A stretch of 64,000 bases of DNA from the NCBI GenBank assembly GCA_048013815.1, contig CM106586.1, positions 4,278,001-4,342,000 of the forward strand, written 5' to 3'. Position numbers and translations under genes: made by a program. Every line of letters begins with the position of its first letter. The stretch's first letter is position 1. Below the pieces are notes generated by a model that was not told the DNA's origin, did no database searches, and saw nothing but the letters and a program-made list of their open reading frames with translations. The DNA comes from Setoptus koraiensis. Taxonomy: Eukaryota; Arthropoda. This document shows positions 12,701-24,004 of this stretch, piece by piece.

Positions 12701-14187
12701 GATACAAATTGTTGTTGCCCGCACTGCTCACGCTATCGCCGGCGGTAGCTGATGGCAAGCTGGCGAGCTGGCTGCCGTCAGCCGCCGCGGCGCCCCCACG
12801 CCGCAGCGCCGAGCCGAGCCATCAAGCTGGGCGAGCTCGTTGAGTGTCGCCGCGGCGCTGCCAAGATGCAGCTCGGCTCACGGTGTTAGGGGCGCAGTTC
12901 GGGGGCGCCAGCGCATAAATGAGCATATCAGAGCACTTTCGTTTTCTTCTTGTTCGCCGCCCGAATCCGCTGCCGCGCTCATTCGTCATGATTGCCCGTC
13001 ATCCCGCCGCCCTTATGCGCACTCGAAATTGCAGCGAACGGCGTATATGTATGCAAAACAAGCGCCACTACCCTGCTGATTTATACATCTTGATACCCAT
13101 ACATTTATACACACATAACAAATATATATGTGTGTGTGTACGTTTGCAGTAACAAGCGTCGGCTCGAAATTGGGGCGCCTGCGCCCACCGGCGACAGCTC
13201 GAGATAAGCTCGGCGCGTCTCGCGCGGTCTCGGCCGCGTCTCGCGCGGTTTCGGCCGCGTCTTGGCGGCGGCATCGGCATCCGCGCCCGGCGCATTGATG
13301 GCTGCCGGCCAACGGCCCGATGGCGCCCCAATGATGTGGCGCGATAATGTTGTAAAATAAGCTTGATTAGAGGCGCGGCTTGGCGCGCCTGGCCAGAGCC
13401 AGTTTGGCCAGCTTGGCACCGGCGTGTCATGTACGGTGCAACGGTGCACGGTTACGCAACGACGCGGCCTTTGTGTGGCCAGCGCACAGGTAACGGTCAG
13501 CAAACAAAGGCTGTCCAGTAAAACGGGCGCGCCAGAGTGGGCCGGAGTGTGGCTGTTTGTTGTCGTTGTCGACAATGGGCGTTCGCGAGCTCCCCCTATC
13601 TCACAACGTTGTCAGTGAGCAACGCCGTTGAAACGCCGTTGAATGGCGCCTATCGCCCATTGTCTCACAACATACCATTACATGCAACATACTATTACAC
13701 ACTCACACTCGTACTCACACACACTTACGTAACACCACACGCTTACGTAACGCTCGCTTACGTAACACGGAGCGTGTAGTGGCGTCGAGTCGCGACTTGC
13801 GAGGATTATAAACTATTATTATCATTATTATCTAGCGCTGGATTCCATCGGCCAGACATTGTCTAGACTCGAGAGCACTCAATGCTCGCCGCCAACAGGC
13901 CGCCGTGTTACGTAAGGCGAGCGGGCGAGCGGCCCAACGGGCCAACGAGCGAAACGGCGAACGGGCGAACGGGCGAACGGGGCCCCTCTCAAGTGTTTAC
14001 ATTTATCTTCTTGTGTGTGTGTGTGTGTGTGTGTGTGTGACGACTATCACGACGAAGCGACTCCCACCCACCACTCATATAACTGATGTAACTGTCAGGC
14101 CACTCACATAAACACAGAGACGACGACACACAACAAACATGGCATAATTCATTTGACACTATTACATCACTATTTGCTGACTATTTG

Positions 14188-14233
14188 CGAGATGGCGCAT
14201 CAGGGAGCCGGCGCAACGCGCAGCGCCATCTCG
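14188..14233. repeat. 11-bp inverted repeat
   Basis: Arms CGAGATGGCGC (14188-14198) and GCGCCATCTCG (14223-14233) are perfect complements around a 24-base loop. Confidence 0.7.
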
Positions 14234-17046
14234 TGCGCTACATCGCGCCCAGTGGCCCGCTTGCGCTGGCTTGTGTCGGCCGAGATTTTTTCGCCGGTGT
14301 CGCCGGCTTCAAGTGATGAATTTTGATGATGTATTTTATCATTGCAATTTTAGCAATTTGTGGACATCACAAACAATCTTTTGTCCACCAGCGACAATGT
14401 GCCATCACGACAGGCCAATGGAGCAGCCTCACAAACAAACAATCAGCTTGCAACGACAACACAATTGTCGGCCATCTCGTAATAGGTGGCGTTGCTGGCC
14501 ACACGACCGACCAACAACCGACAAACGACCGACCAACAACCGACCAACAACCGACCAACAACCGACACACAACGGCAACAATGAACAACATTGTGCTGCA
14601 TCGTGAGCCGTCTCATGAACTCAAGGTGGCCCCTCGACCGAGCTAGCTCGCCAACGAGCCAACGCAGCCGCGGAAATAGGCCAAATGCGGTTGTGGTGTG
14701 AGTGGCTTCACTTGTAATAGTTGGTGGCAAGAACAATGATCTCTCGTTCTGTTGACTGGAAGTGCAGCACTTGTTAGACAAACGGCCAGTTATCGCCGGT
14801 CACTTTGTTGGCAGCCGTGAGTGTGGTCACCGGCTAAAAATATAATATTACGACGACGACGACGACGACCATTTAAATAGCGACAAAATGCGGTATCATT
14901 GACCAGTCGGCCTGGCGAACATTCTGGAGCGGCTCATTAAGCCGGCGAGCCGTCGGCGCATCGTCGCAGTCGACTGGCCGTGTGCGAGAGTGATAATAAA
15001 CGCTGACCACAAGATATAAATAATATATTGTTGCCGCTGCTGCTACCGCCAGCGCAAAACGGCCGCTTGTTTGTGGCTATGCCAATTACTATCGTTCTCT
15101 GGTCCAGTCGCCACAACTCATTATGTCAGTACATAGTGGAACAAGGACCTCGACCTGAGATTAGACATTACTATTTCGAAGCATCTGTTACAAACGGCCA
15201 TGCGATAGGTCAGCGAGATTAGACCAAGCAGCGGGCAACAGGTTCACTTTTGGCTCATCTTCTCATCTTCGCTGGCTCGATGGGCGAGCAACCAACAACC
15301 GCGCCAGCAACAACAGCAACAACAACAACAACGGCACCACTAACAACGCCAACAACAACAGCATCACTAACAACGGCGCCAGCAACAAACTCGAAACATG
15401 TAATCGGCGACGCTCCTTGTTCTGCTGCGTCGCTGCTTAATGGTCAACCACAAAAACGTATCAAATAGCTTTAACCTCGATTAACGAGACGCCAGCGATG
15501 AGCATGGCGAAAGAAAACTAGATTATCAAGGTGTTCTTCTTCCATTACGTATCAGGTCTGAATGCTGCGGCGGCGGCTGCTGCATGTGTCGCCAATGTGT
15601 TCGCCAGCTCGCCGGTCACACTCTCATAAATGCTACATATAATAGCTATAGATGTTTGTTTGAGAATAACTTGAGATATGTAGATGATGCATGATTGTGA
15701 GGCCACTAACACCACCGCCGAGTGCATAGTTGTTATAAATACCGGTATAATATGTGTTTGTGTCTCAAACGAAAGCGACTTTTTGTTTGTTATCATCGTC
15801 ATGCATCTCGGTGCTGCAGTGCATCATCACCATGACGATTTTGTCCAGATATCATCGTCGTTCATTGAGCCAGCGCTCAGTTAGACATAATAGGGATGGC
15901 CAAAAGTAGCAACTCACTTATCCATCGGCTCATATGGCAACCAATAATATATTTGTTTGCAGCGCCACTCGTTGTTGTTGTCCAATATTGCTGTCTTGTT
16001 CAAGTTGGCTGTCTTGTGGTGGTCAAGCGAACAACAACAACAACATAATGGTTCAGCTTTGTTGTTATGCACATTTACAGTACAGTATAAATCACGTAAT
16101 TCATGCACTGTCACTCTCAAGATGGTTTCTGCTGGTTTGTCCAAGGCTAATATTGGCCACAAATTGCACCAATTCCGAGACAAGCACACACTTGTTGCAC
16201 CTCATCTAAAATATGCTGCCCAATACACACCTTGTTGTTGTATTATGTGCCAAGGCAATATAATAATATTATCATGTTTATGTGGAGCATCAAATATGCC
16301 TAGGTAGAAAGTGAAACAATCAAGATAAAGTTTATGCCAGCGGTATACAACTGGCTGGTAATTCTTTTTCACTTGTTTCACTTATTTTGCTGTGTTATCA
16401 CAGTTGAGTGTGAGTGGCACCAGTTTAGCTGGTTGTTGTAGGTGCGCCACTATATAAAATACCATGGCATCATGATGATTTTTTCACAGTATTCTTATCT
16501 GAAGCTTATCATGGAGCCGCTATCGCCGCTTGCGTATTCATATCAGGCAGATAGCGATGAGATAGCCAGATGAGACGAGAGCGGCAAGAGAAGATTTGGA
16601 TTCGGATTTGGATTTGTTTTTGTTTTTATGTTTGCAAGTTGCATCATCAATTCAATATAGCATTGTAAACCTAGTTCAAGTTACACATGACCAGCAAAAA
16701 CTTTTAGCGCTGAGTGGCCAAGCTATATTTAGTTGGTGACTCCTCCCAGACTTTCTCGGCTTATAATTGCCAAGAGCTATGTCAGGGTTTACTTCTTTTT
16801 AATGCTAACATTAGACACTGCACAACAAAAGTTAGTCGTCTCAGGTAAAAACAAAAAGCGAAAGTTACCTATGTGTTTATATTGGCCAGATGAAAGCAAA
16901 AGTCTCTACATGCACCCAGTCAATAGACGTCTTCTTTGCTGACCATAGCTGCTGACCAATCATTTTAGTTAAGTTTATACTTTATAATGTGTTGATCAAC
17001 ATCTCAGAGCAAAACATTCACGCAATCGAGCCCAAAGAGACAACAG

Positions 17047-17066
17047 TGTCAGTACTATTTCAGTCG
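17047..17066 (+). promoter_or_regulatory. Initiator-like elements upstream of CPAP3
   Basis: Two arthropod Inr-like words, GTCAGTAC (17049) and TTCAGTCG (17058), lie about 100 bp above the CPAP3 start codon. A TATAAT-like word at about 16983 is too distant for a canonical TATA box. This is a tentative core promoter call. Confidence 0.3.
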
Positions 17067-17162
17067 AGTAAACAGTAACAGTAATAGTTGTTGTTATACA
17101 CATAAATGAACAACAATAAGTCCTCATTTAAAAGATTGAACACAAAACACATATCAGTTACG

Positions 17163-18606
17163 ATGAGAACCTCATCTGCCCTAATAACGGTAGCGTTATT
17201 AAACATATTAATATGCATAGGTAAATATAACAAACAAGAACAAACACTTAATCTGAAATTGTTTCAAATAATTGTTATAAACTACTGATTGGAAAGTGAC
17301 TTGTGTCAGTCTATTTCCGTCAAGTGTTACAAAAATTATATTGCGACCAATATGTACCCCATTGGTGATAAATTGACTTGACCGATCATTAACTGTATTT
17401 TATCAATTATTATTTAATTATGTAACAGTGTATGCACAACGTCCAGCCTCACAAGCCGCACAAAACTTTTGTCGGGCCAACAAGGGTAAAAATGGTGCTG
17501 TGTTCGCTCATGAAGAATATTGTGATTACTATTATGAATGCGACCAAGCTACCGATGAACCAGTACTCCAGGCCTGTCCAAACGGTCTGGCGTTTGCAGG
17601 TCTCAAACGAGGCTTGACCAGCAATTGCGACTACCCACACAGAGTGTCTTGCCCAGACGGAACCAGAGTCATTGGACGTAAGTAGTAGACTCACATAGCC
17701 GACACGTTGTTTCACGTTCTTTAGATTGAATACCTAAAATACCAATGAAAGAGCTCTGTTGTAACTATCATCAAATTCTTTTCCTATATCCTATATCAAA
17801 CAGAACAACCAATGACCTCAGAGAACTGTCAATGGCAATATGGAGTTTTCCCTCATACAACATCCTGTACAAGATACTGGCATTGTTGGAACGGAACAGC
17901 AACAATTCAACAGTGTCCATTCTCACTCCTGTACAATGACGCTATTCATGCTTGTGACTGGCCAGATAATGTTCCAGATTGCCAAAAACATCGTAAGTTA
18001 TCCAGCACTAAACTAACCAACACAAAATGATAATAATCGCTGCGTATTCGTGACTTGTTGCTAATTCTATATCTAAATTTTTTATCTCATGATCTATATA
18101 CAGCAATCTGTAAAGATACACCTAACGGTCTAGTCTTCATTGAGAAATCATGTGTTAGATATTGGTTGTGTGTCGGAGGTTATCCAAGATTACAAAGATG
18201 TCCAGCTGGTCTAGCTGTAAACCCAACAACTCTCAAATGTGAATTAGCAACAACAGTTCCAGGCTGGTAAGTTTGGTGTTTTAGTCGAACTATGAATCCT
18301 TGGGAGTCATTCTTGACCACACTATTCCATCAACTCGTTATTATTATATCTTTTCTCAAAACTTGATTAACAATGTCTTATCCCTCTCTTAATTATCCTC
18401 TCAAATTATCCAGTGAACCACCACCAACCACTACTCCCGCCGAAGAGGAGACATCAGAGGGCGGAGCCCAGGGTAACAATGGCTCCACCGCTAGCGGCAG
18501 CCAAGAGGCTCCAGCTCAAGGAGGTCCAGGTAGTCAAGCGAGACCATCAAATTCGTTCCCAACCGCCTTTAGAGGTCCAACACAGGCGACAAGAGTTGCC
18601 GGATAA
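17163..18606 (+). CDS. CPAP3 / Gasp-like chitin-binding cuticle protein, five exons
   Basis: Predicted secreted protein of 283 residues with three peritrophin-type ChtBD2 domains, the CPAP3 (obstructor/Gasp) layout that organises chitin in cuticle and trachea. Exons join in frame at canonical sites: 17163-17220, 17429-17677, 17804-17992, 18104-18266, 18414-18606. Exon 1 is the signal peptide (MRTSSALITVALLNILIC), with cleavage likely after VYA. Domain 1 has GLAFAGLKRGLTSNCDYPH, which parallels Gasp GLAF...ENCDYLH. Domain 2 has YWHCWNG and CDWPDNVPDC, again Gasp-like. Domain 3 has YWLCVGG and its last cysteine is split across the final intron (TG|T). The tail of about 60 residues is Pro/Thr/Gly/Ser-rich. 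An upstream in-frame ATG at 17106 would bury the signal peptide, so 17163 is preferred. Confidence 0.9.
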
Positions 18607-18774
18607 CAACCTATATCCCGTTTGATGATAATGCTGGATTCATAGAAAGAAGATCAATCGAAGTCAAGCCAATGCAAGAAAATGATGATGACTCCTTGAA
18701 TCAACGTCCACCTTTAATATAATCGGGCTGTTATGTTGTTAGAGTAGTATTCTGTTAAATTGTTAAACATTTGC

Positions 18775-18780
18775 AATAAA
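18775..18780 (+). terminator. Polyadenylation signal of the CPAP3 gene
   Basis: AATAAA lies 169 bp after the CPAP3 stop codon. It is about 220 bp from the stop codon of the convergent SELENOK-like gene, so the two 3' UTRs may come close or overlap. Confidence 0.65.
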
Positions 18781-19000
18781 AATGCACAATTGTATTCTGG
18801 TCTGGTCTGGTCTGATCTAGCACACAACGGAAAGTTGTTTGATCTTTCTAGTAAAAATATTGCATCGGTTGAAGGTTGTTATGGGGTGTTTTCAAAAGCT
18901 TTGCAGACAGTAACACAGAGAATGTCGGTAGTGTGGCGAGCTTGTGGGTGAATTTCGTAATCATCCGTTAATAATAATTGGGAATAATTATATATAGGCA

Positions 19001-19456
19001 TCATCCGCAGCAACCACCGCTGCTACATCCCATCATTGGCGGTGCTGGCGGTGGGTCCGTTATTCTGCCCATCCCTCTTGGTCCGAAAGGTCTTGGGCCC
19101 TTGTTTCCCTTGTTACTGCCACTGCTACCACTACCCCCGCCTCCGCCGCCCGAGAACGGACTGGAGAATGTTCCTCCGTTAGAGTTTGTATGTTTGTCGT
19201 CATTCTTCTTATCGCTGGAGCTATCCAATCCTACCAATGTTTTGAAGAATGATACAAAGAACAGGATTATCTTCCAGAAGATGTTTGTATGGTATTGCTC
19301 TACAACTTCTCCTCCTGAATTACAAAATGGAAGCGGACGATTAAAGTAGGAAAGTTATTATCGGCATCTTTGTGTGTAGTATATAAAATATCCTATCCGA
19401 CTGTTGAGTATCATCAAGATGATGTAGCACTACTTACTTGAATTAATGTAGACCAT
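19001..19456 (-). CDS. SELENOK: Selenoprotein K family protein, cysteine form (copy A), two exons
   Basis: Exon 1 is 19456-19438 (MVYINS plus one base) and exon 2 is 19314-19001, separated by a 123-nt intron. They give 110 residues starting MVYINSRGEVVEQYHTNI, like vertebrate MVYISNGQV. One membrane segment (WKIILFFVSFFKTLV) is followed by a Gly/Ser/Lys-rich cytosolic tail. SELENOK is a small ER membrane protein that works with the acyltransferase DHHC6 in palmitoylation and with ERAD factors. The tail keeps the family GMGRI motif, a proline-rich segment (DPPPAPP) and ends GGCCG, where vertebrates have GG-Sec-GR, so this is a Cys homologue. It is inverted relative to copy B at 23.5-24.0 kb. 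It diverges from EMC8 with 782 bp between starts. Confidence 0.88.
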
Positions 19457-20238
19457 TTTGCGATATGATGGGGTGATCCTCGAATGTTTCCAATAGACAA
19501 CAGTGATATTCCAATCTATTTATCCTCAAATAGTCAATCCTTGCCTCCCAAATGTCGTCGAGATAATGTTACTCAATCACAAGTTCTGATTTTATGCGCC
19601 GTGTACATGATAATAATTATTTGGTTGTTCTCAAAGTAGTAAAGACGGAAGAAACAAACCAACAAACAAAACAAGAGAAATGACGTTCTAGAGGAAAAGG
19701 TTTGTTCGTCATGTTTTGCGTAAATATACAAAAGACAAACAAACTGATGAGATCATCATTGCATTTTGAGGCACACGAAAACAGAGTAACAACAGAGACG
19801 AGTTGTGTGCGCGTCAACACGATACCTGAAATTGCACAACGAAGAGCGAGTTATTTGATGTTTGAATTGCGCGCTTAAACAGACAAGCTGAGATTCCGAA
19901 TAAACTCTGTTTTCTAGATAAATCCACATTGTGTTGGCCTTGATAATTATCTAGAAACTGAACTAATCTATTGCTTTGGACAAGCCAGCTCCGCGCAAAC
20001 ATTACATAATGCATTGGAGATACATATGGTGTGCTCCTCGAATACGTCAATCACTTGCTTAATCTCATCTGCTTAGCTTTATGGAGGGCCGCTCATTATC
20101 ATCATACAAATATTATTAAATTATTCACTTCATAAGCAATATACAATTACATGTAATTGTCGATTTCGTTAGACAACTCACCCGCATACCATATTTCAAT
20201 TGTTTAAGACACAAGCAACTGACAAAAAATTACTCAAC
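19457..20238. other. Divergent intergenic region, SELENOK copy A / EMC8
   Basis: AT-rich sequence of 782 bp that must hold both promoters. I see no clear TATA box, repeat or RNA gene. It has no visible similarity to the region upstream of SELENOK copy B. Confidence 0.5.
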
Positions 20239-20889
20239 ATGAACAGTGAGCTAGAATTCTCCACTCAGGCGTATTGCAAGATAGTGATGCATGTCATGAA
20301 ACACTGTCATACAACTTGCACCGGTTTACTATTGTCGCCTAACCCAAAAGTTTCATCGCGCCAAGGCGATACCCAGGAAGGATCATCAAACAGATTAGTC
20401 ATCATCGATTCTATTCCTCTATTTCATCATGGCACTAATCCTACCACACCAAATTATGAGATCGCTTTGAATTCTGTTGCAGTGTACGCGCAACATCAAC
20501 AACTTCGCATAAGCGGCATCTATCAAGCCAGAGGTGAATCCGATAACACGCCTGACATTTTCAGTCGAAGAATAACAGAAAAAATCTCTGAGGCAGGTAA
20601 TGAAAACGCCATCTTATGTATGATCGACAATTATGGCTTTCAAACAATGGAAGCTAACTCGATACTACGTCCATATCAACTAGTTGATGGAAGGCTCAAA
20701 CCAACTAATACTTCAGTTATCGTCGAAGGCAACAACAATGAGCGTTTAAACAAAGAAATATTACTCTCCAAAGACAAATTATACAGGGCAATTGTGGATT
20801 TTGATGACCATCTAGATGATATCTCACTTGACTGGACTAATGCTCGCGTGACACAAAAAATTGATTATCTATGTGCTCACATATGCTAG
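20239..20889 (+). CDS. EMC8: ER membrane protein complex subunit 8/9
   Basis: Intronless gene for 216 residues of the EMC8/9 (UPF0172) family, a cytosolic subunit of the ER membrane complex that inserts tail-anchored and multi-pass proteins, GPCRs among them. The fold is MPN-like without the metalloprotease JAMM residues. Diagnostic stretches are FSTQAYCKIVMH near the start (family TTQAYCKMVLH), DSIPLFHHGT, the ISGIYQAR region (family IAGYYQAN), ILCMIDNYGF and the C-terminal VDFDDHLDDISLDWTN (family VDFDNHLDDIRNDWTN). I chose the ATG at 20239 (MNSELEFSTQAYCK). An in-frame ATG at 20200 would add 13 residues not seen in the family. It converges with MFSD1, with 112 bp between stop codons. Confidence 0.95.
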   Translation: MNSELEFSTQAYCKIVMHVMKHCHTTCTGLLLSPNPKVSSRQGDTQEGSSNRLVIIDSIPLFHHGTNPTTPNYEIALNSVAVYAQHQQLRISGIYQARGESDNTPDIFSRRITEKISEAGNENAILCMIDNYGFQTMEANSILRPYQLVDGRLKPTNTSVIVEGNNNERLNKEILLSKDKLYRAIVDFDDHLDDISLDWTNARVTQKIDYLCAHIC

Positions 20890-21001
20890 TATTGACACTA
20901 GATGGACTGGGTAGATGATATCAGCAGATTTTAGTTGTGTAATCTTTGTACTAAAAACACTAGTTGGTTTTGGCCAATTTGATCAATCACGAATTGTGTC
21001 A

Positions 21002-22393
21002 TTACGATATTTCATTCACATGTTCATTGTGTGTTGTATCACCACCCTCGATTAATCTTGCGGACAATCTTTTACGATCCGATGCTGATCTGTTTAGCTC
21101 ACCACCATTGGAGTTGTCGAGTACTATTAAAACTATTGAAAATATCACGGATATAGCCACCCACAGGACGAAGAACAATTCCAATAGTATATAGCCTTTC
21201 CAGTCTACCAATATTCCGGCAACATTTGATAGTACAGCTAGTCCAAGATTTTGTATGGCTTGCATCACTCCATAGGCTGTTCCGAGTTGTCTTTGCGGTA
21301 CAACGAACGCAACCAGGGGCCACAGAGCACTACAGAGTACCGAGTATCCAATACCTAGAAAAACAACCGGTATCCAAAGGTTTATAACAGTCACAGCCAT
21401 AGCCATGTGACTAAACATGACTAATAAACACGCAACCAATAAAAATATCAAATTACGTCCAACCATATCTACCAATAATCCTATAAATGGTGATGATACA
21501 GCGGATATCACATATATGAGGCTGTTGGCGGCGTTCGCTTCGTCGGGTGTAAAACTCCATTTAGAAACAAAAAACTCAGATGCTAATGCTATAAAAGGGA
21601 ATATTGTCGCATAGAAGCTTATGCAAATGACAGTGAGCAGCCAGAACTCTGCTTTGAAGTCTTTGACATCTGTAAAATTGACTTTGTCCCCACTTCGAAT
21701 TTCTTCTCTTTTCATTATTCTTGCGGCGCGTCTATCCAAGAAGCCTACTATGAGGCTGCAAATGAACGAAAGTACACATGTCAGGCTAGCTATCATCAAT
21801 GTATATCCTAGAACGTTTCTTGAATCGTATTTCTCGGCTAGTTGATTGTAAACCCTCCCCATTGTGTTGAAATTAAGTGTACTTCCAGCTCTCGACACAC
21901 TAATTTGAAAGCCAAAAACCATATTCAATTCTCTACCTTTAAACCAGGCGACTGTATAGGTATTTTGAGCAACAGCAAGTGACTCGCCACCCAGACCGAA
22001 AATGAATCGGCCCAACTGCATCATCCAGAATTGATGGAATAGGGCACCTGAGGCAAAAACAATCTGTCCTAATAATAGTAGCGCCATGAAGAGAACTGCA
22101 CTTAGTCTGATTCCAAGAACTTGATCGATGAGAATGCCCCCAAAGAAACACATGATCACATTTGGCCATGAATACAATGCGTAGAGGGACGTGAATTGGC
22201 TTGTTGTCACGGACATATCCTGTTCTATGTGTGTTTCTAAGGCACCTGGGTTGTCATAACAGAAATAACTACCGAACCCCATCAGGCTAATAAATATCAG
22301 GGTGAAGTATCGATGGTGGGGCCTGTGCGGATCAAATATGGCCCAGGAACCGATGCCATTCCTTTTAGGTTGTACCTCACAGTCCTCCTCCAT
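21002..22393 (-). CDS. MFSD1: MFSD1, lysosomal dipeptide transporter of the major facilitator superfamily
   Basis: Single-exon frame of 463 residues, the full family length (human about 465). MFSD1 exports dipeptides from the lysosome and in vertebrates is stabilised by the glycoprotein GLMP. The N-terminal FDPHRPHHRYFTLIF and GFGSYFCYDNPGALE are MFSD1 signatures. About twelve hydrophobic segments follow, with the MFS loop after TM2 (GGILIDQVLGIR) and the mid-protein repeat GLLVDMVGRN. FIFGLGGESLAVAQNTYTVAWF is also family-typical. The short N-terminus shows no obvious dileucine sorting signal, which is found there in vertebrates. No intron interrupts the frame. Either the gene lost introns or it is an old retrocopy, but nothing suggests decay. 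Confidence 0.95.
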   Translation of the reverse strand: MEEDCEVQPKRNGIGSWAIFDPHRPHHRYFTLIFISLMGFGSYFCYDNPGALETHIEQDMSVTTSQFTSLYALYSWPNVIMCFFGGILIDQVLGIRLSAVLFMALLLLGQIVFASGALFHQFWMMQLGRFIFGLGGESLAVAQNTYTVAWFKGRELNMVFGFQISVSRAGSTLNFNTMGRVYNQLAEKYDSRNVLGYTLMIASLTCVLSFICSLIVGFLDRRAARIMKREEIRSGDKVNFTDVKDFKAEFWLLTVICISFYATIFPFIALASEFFVSKWSFTPDEANAANSLIYVISAVSSPFIGLLVDMVGRNLIFLLVACLLVMFSHMAMAVTVINLWIPVVFLGIGYSVLCSALWPLVAFVVPQRQLGTAYGVMQAIQNLGLAVLSNVAGILVDWKGYILLELFFVLWVAISVIFSIVLIVLDNSNGGELNRSASDRKRLSARLIEGGDTTHNEHVNEIS

Positions 22394-23545
22394 GTTGATA
22401 GGTCTGGATTGGTGTCTGGGTGCGGCAGTCTGAGGTTCACTGCGAGTATTGAATGAAATTGATTGTTGTCAGATGCGACCAATGGGTGAATGCATGAATG
22501 TGTTCTGACGGGAAGGTTCGATGGGTGACAGTTTGTGATTAAAATCTAATAATGATGATATACGAATGAATTAGAAAGGCCACCTAAAAAGTTGGTAGGA
22601 GGGCTGGGGAGTAAAACAGGATGATTTCTAGATAAGATGATATTTTACATGTACCAATGGCAAACACATTCATACATATGGATTAATCCCAACCGCAACA
22701 ATATCAGTATGGCTACCACTTGTGAGCCATACGCTCGCCATGTTTGTAATCGAAACTGAGTTCATTGGGTGACCATTTAAAAAGTGGCACCACACACTGA
22801 TAAATGTGTTGCCATAACTGTTCTGTGTGAAACACAATGACGCGCCCAGTTGAAGATTTCTTATGTAGGTGTTGCTCCTGTTCCCTTGTTTTCAGCACAA
22901 CTGAAATACAGATAAGCGCTCTCTATGTATGAAGTCACCAACTAAATTATAACCCAAATGCCCGATGCACAATTTCGAGTACAAAAATAGAACACGAACA
23001 CTTCATGTACATGTTGTGCGTCCTTCAGATGTTATCTATGCTTCAGTTGTGCACCCTGAGAGCAGTTACATCTTCGGGCACAGAAAATATGTCGCGTACA
23101 AAATGTGAATTCGCGCAACGACGTGCAACCTTGTTAGGCACTGTGGGGGCTAGAGTAGTACATTCGCATGCATATTGAGCGTTTTCAAGTTTGCATGTGA
23201 ACTTGGAATTGAATATCAGTGCACAACTATGAACAAACATAAACAAACTGGCAAGCGTGTTGTTTGTATTGACGACAAGCTGATCTAGCGAAATTCTGCC
23301 GACAACCTCCTTTGGTATTATTTTTGGCCACCATATGATTGTTAGACGGATCTATCAATCTGATTTAATCAAATATTCACATCCCATAACAATAGCAACA
23401 GATATCTACTACCTTCGGCTTGCTAAAGAATTAATGTTGTAAAATACGTCATCTATAGTGGAGTATCGGCTGCGATTTGAGCCAAATATTACGATACAGA
23501 CAATAACCCGATCGTGGTAGATACAAGTAACAAATTCATTTCAAA
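22394..23545. other. Divergent intergenic region, MFSD1 / SELENOK copy B
   Basis: AT-rich region of 1.15 kb holding the promoters of MFSD1 and of SELENOK copy B. Small frames at 22713-22898 and 23043-23246 (minus) have no recognisable motif. No RNA gene or tandem repeat was seen. Confidence 0.5.
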
Positions 23546-24004
23546 ATGGTCTACATCAATTCAAGTAAGTATTTTCAGTAACTTATCTTGTCTAGACTGA
23601 ACAGTCTACTAAGATTCTTATCACCAACTGATAACAATAGAAGGCTAATAACCAACACTAATCAATCGTCTGATCCACCCTATGATTCAGGAGGGGAGGT
23701 TGTCGAGCAGTACCGTACAAACATCTTCTGGAAGATAATCCTGTTCTTTGTATCATTCTTCAAAACACTGGTAGGATTGGATAGCTCTAGCGATAAGAAG
23801 AATGACGACAAACATACAAACTCCAACGGAGGAACATTCTCCAGTCCGTTCTCGGGCGGCGGAGGCGGAGGTAGTGGTAGCAGTGGCAGTAACAAGGGAA
23901 ACAAGGGCCCAAGACCTTTCGGACCAAGAAAATTGGCCACAATAACAGACTTACCACGAGCACCACCAACGATGGGATGCAGTAGCGGTGGTTGCTGCGG
24001 GTGA
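23546..24004 (+). CDS. SELENOK: Selenoprotein K family protein, cysteine form (copy B), two exons
   Basis: Exon 1 is 23546-23564 (MVYINS plus one base, then GTAAGT) and exon 2 is 23691-24004 after TATGATTCAG, giving 110 residues, as in copy A. The longer frame beginning at 23588 lies inside the intron and is not the real start. The membrane segment and Gly/Ser/Lys tail match copy A almost base for base. The last 24 residues differ: KLATITDLPRAPPTMG replaces GMGRITDPPPAPPMMG, so the family MGRI motif is lost and the proline-rich segment altered. The end is again GGCCG at the selenocysteine region. The introns of the two copies (126 and 123 nt) are not alike. Copy B may be diverging in partner binding, while copy A looks ancestral. 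Confidence 0.87.

Larger units (their letters stand above)
8985..17162. other. Intergenic region between GRK2 and the CPAP3 gene
   Basis: No gene is recognised in these 8.2 kb. The stretch just above 8984 must carry the GRK2 5' UTR and promoter, but I see no clear TATA box. Repeats include GATGAT triplets (9161-9196), GT/GC runs (9440-9475), a TTG-rich tract (11771-11848), CT (12327-12341), a 22-bp CG-rich repeat (13197-13262), GT (14014-14039), an 11-bp GACCGACCAAC repeat (14509-14575), CGA (14851-14870) and CAA (15296-15385). The open frames at 10519-11052 and 11523-12116 have no recognisable domain and partly consist of repeats. Words such as GGGGCC are common up to about 16.5 kb and then become rare. 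Confidence 0.6.

Noticed and set aside
23588-24004. Start of SELENOK copy B at the ATG at 23588
   Set aside because: This ATG is inside the intron. The MVYINS exon at 23546 with GTAAGT and the TTCAG acceptor at 23690 restores the family N-terminus, and copy A has the same structure.
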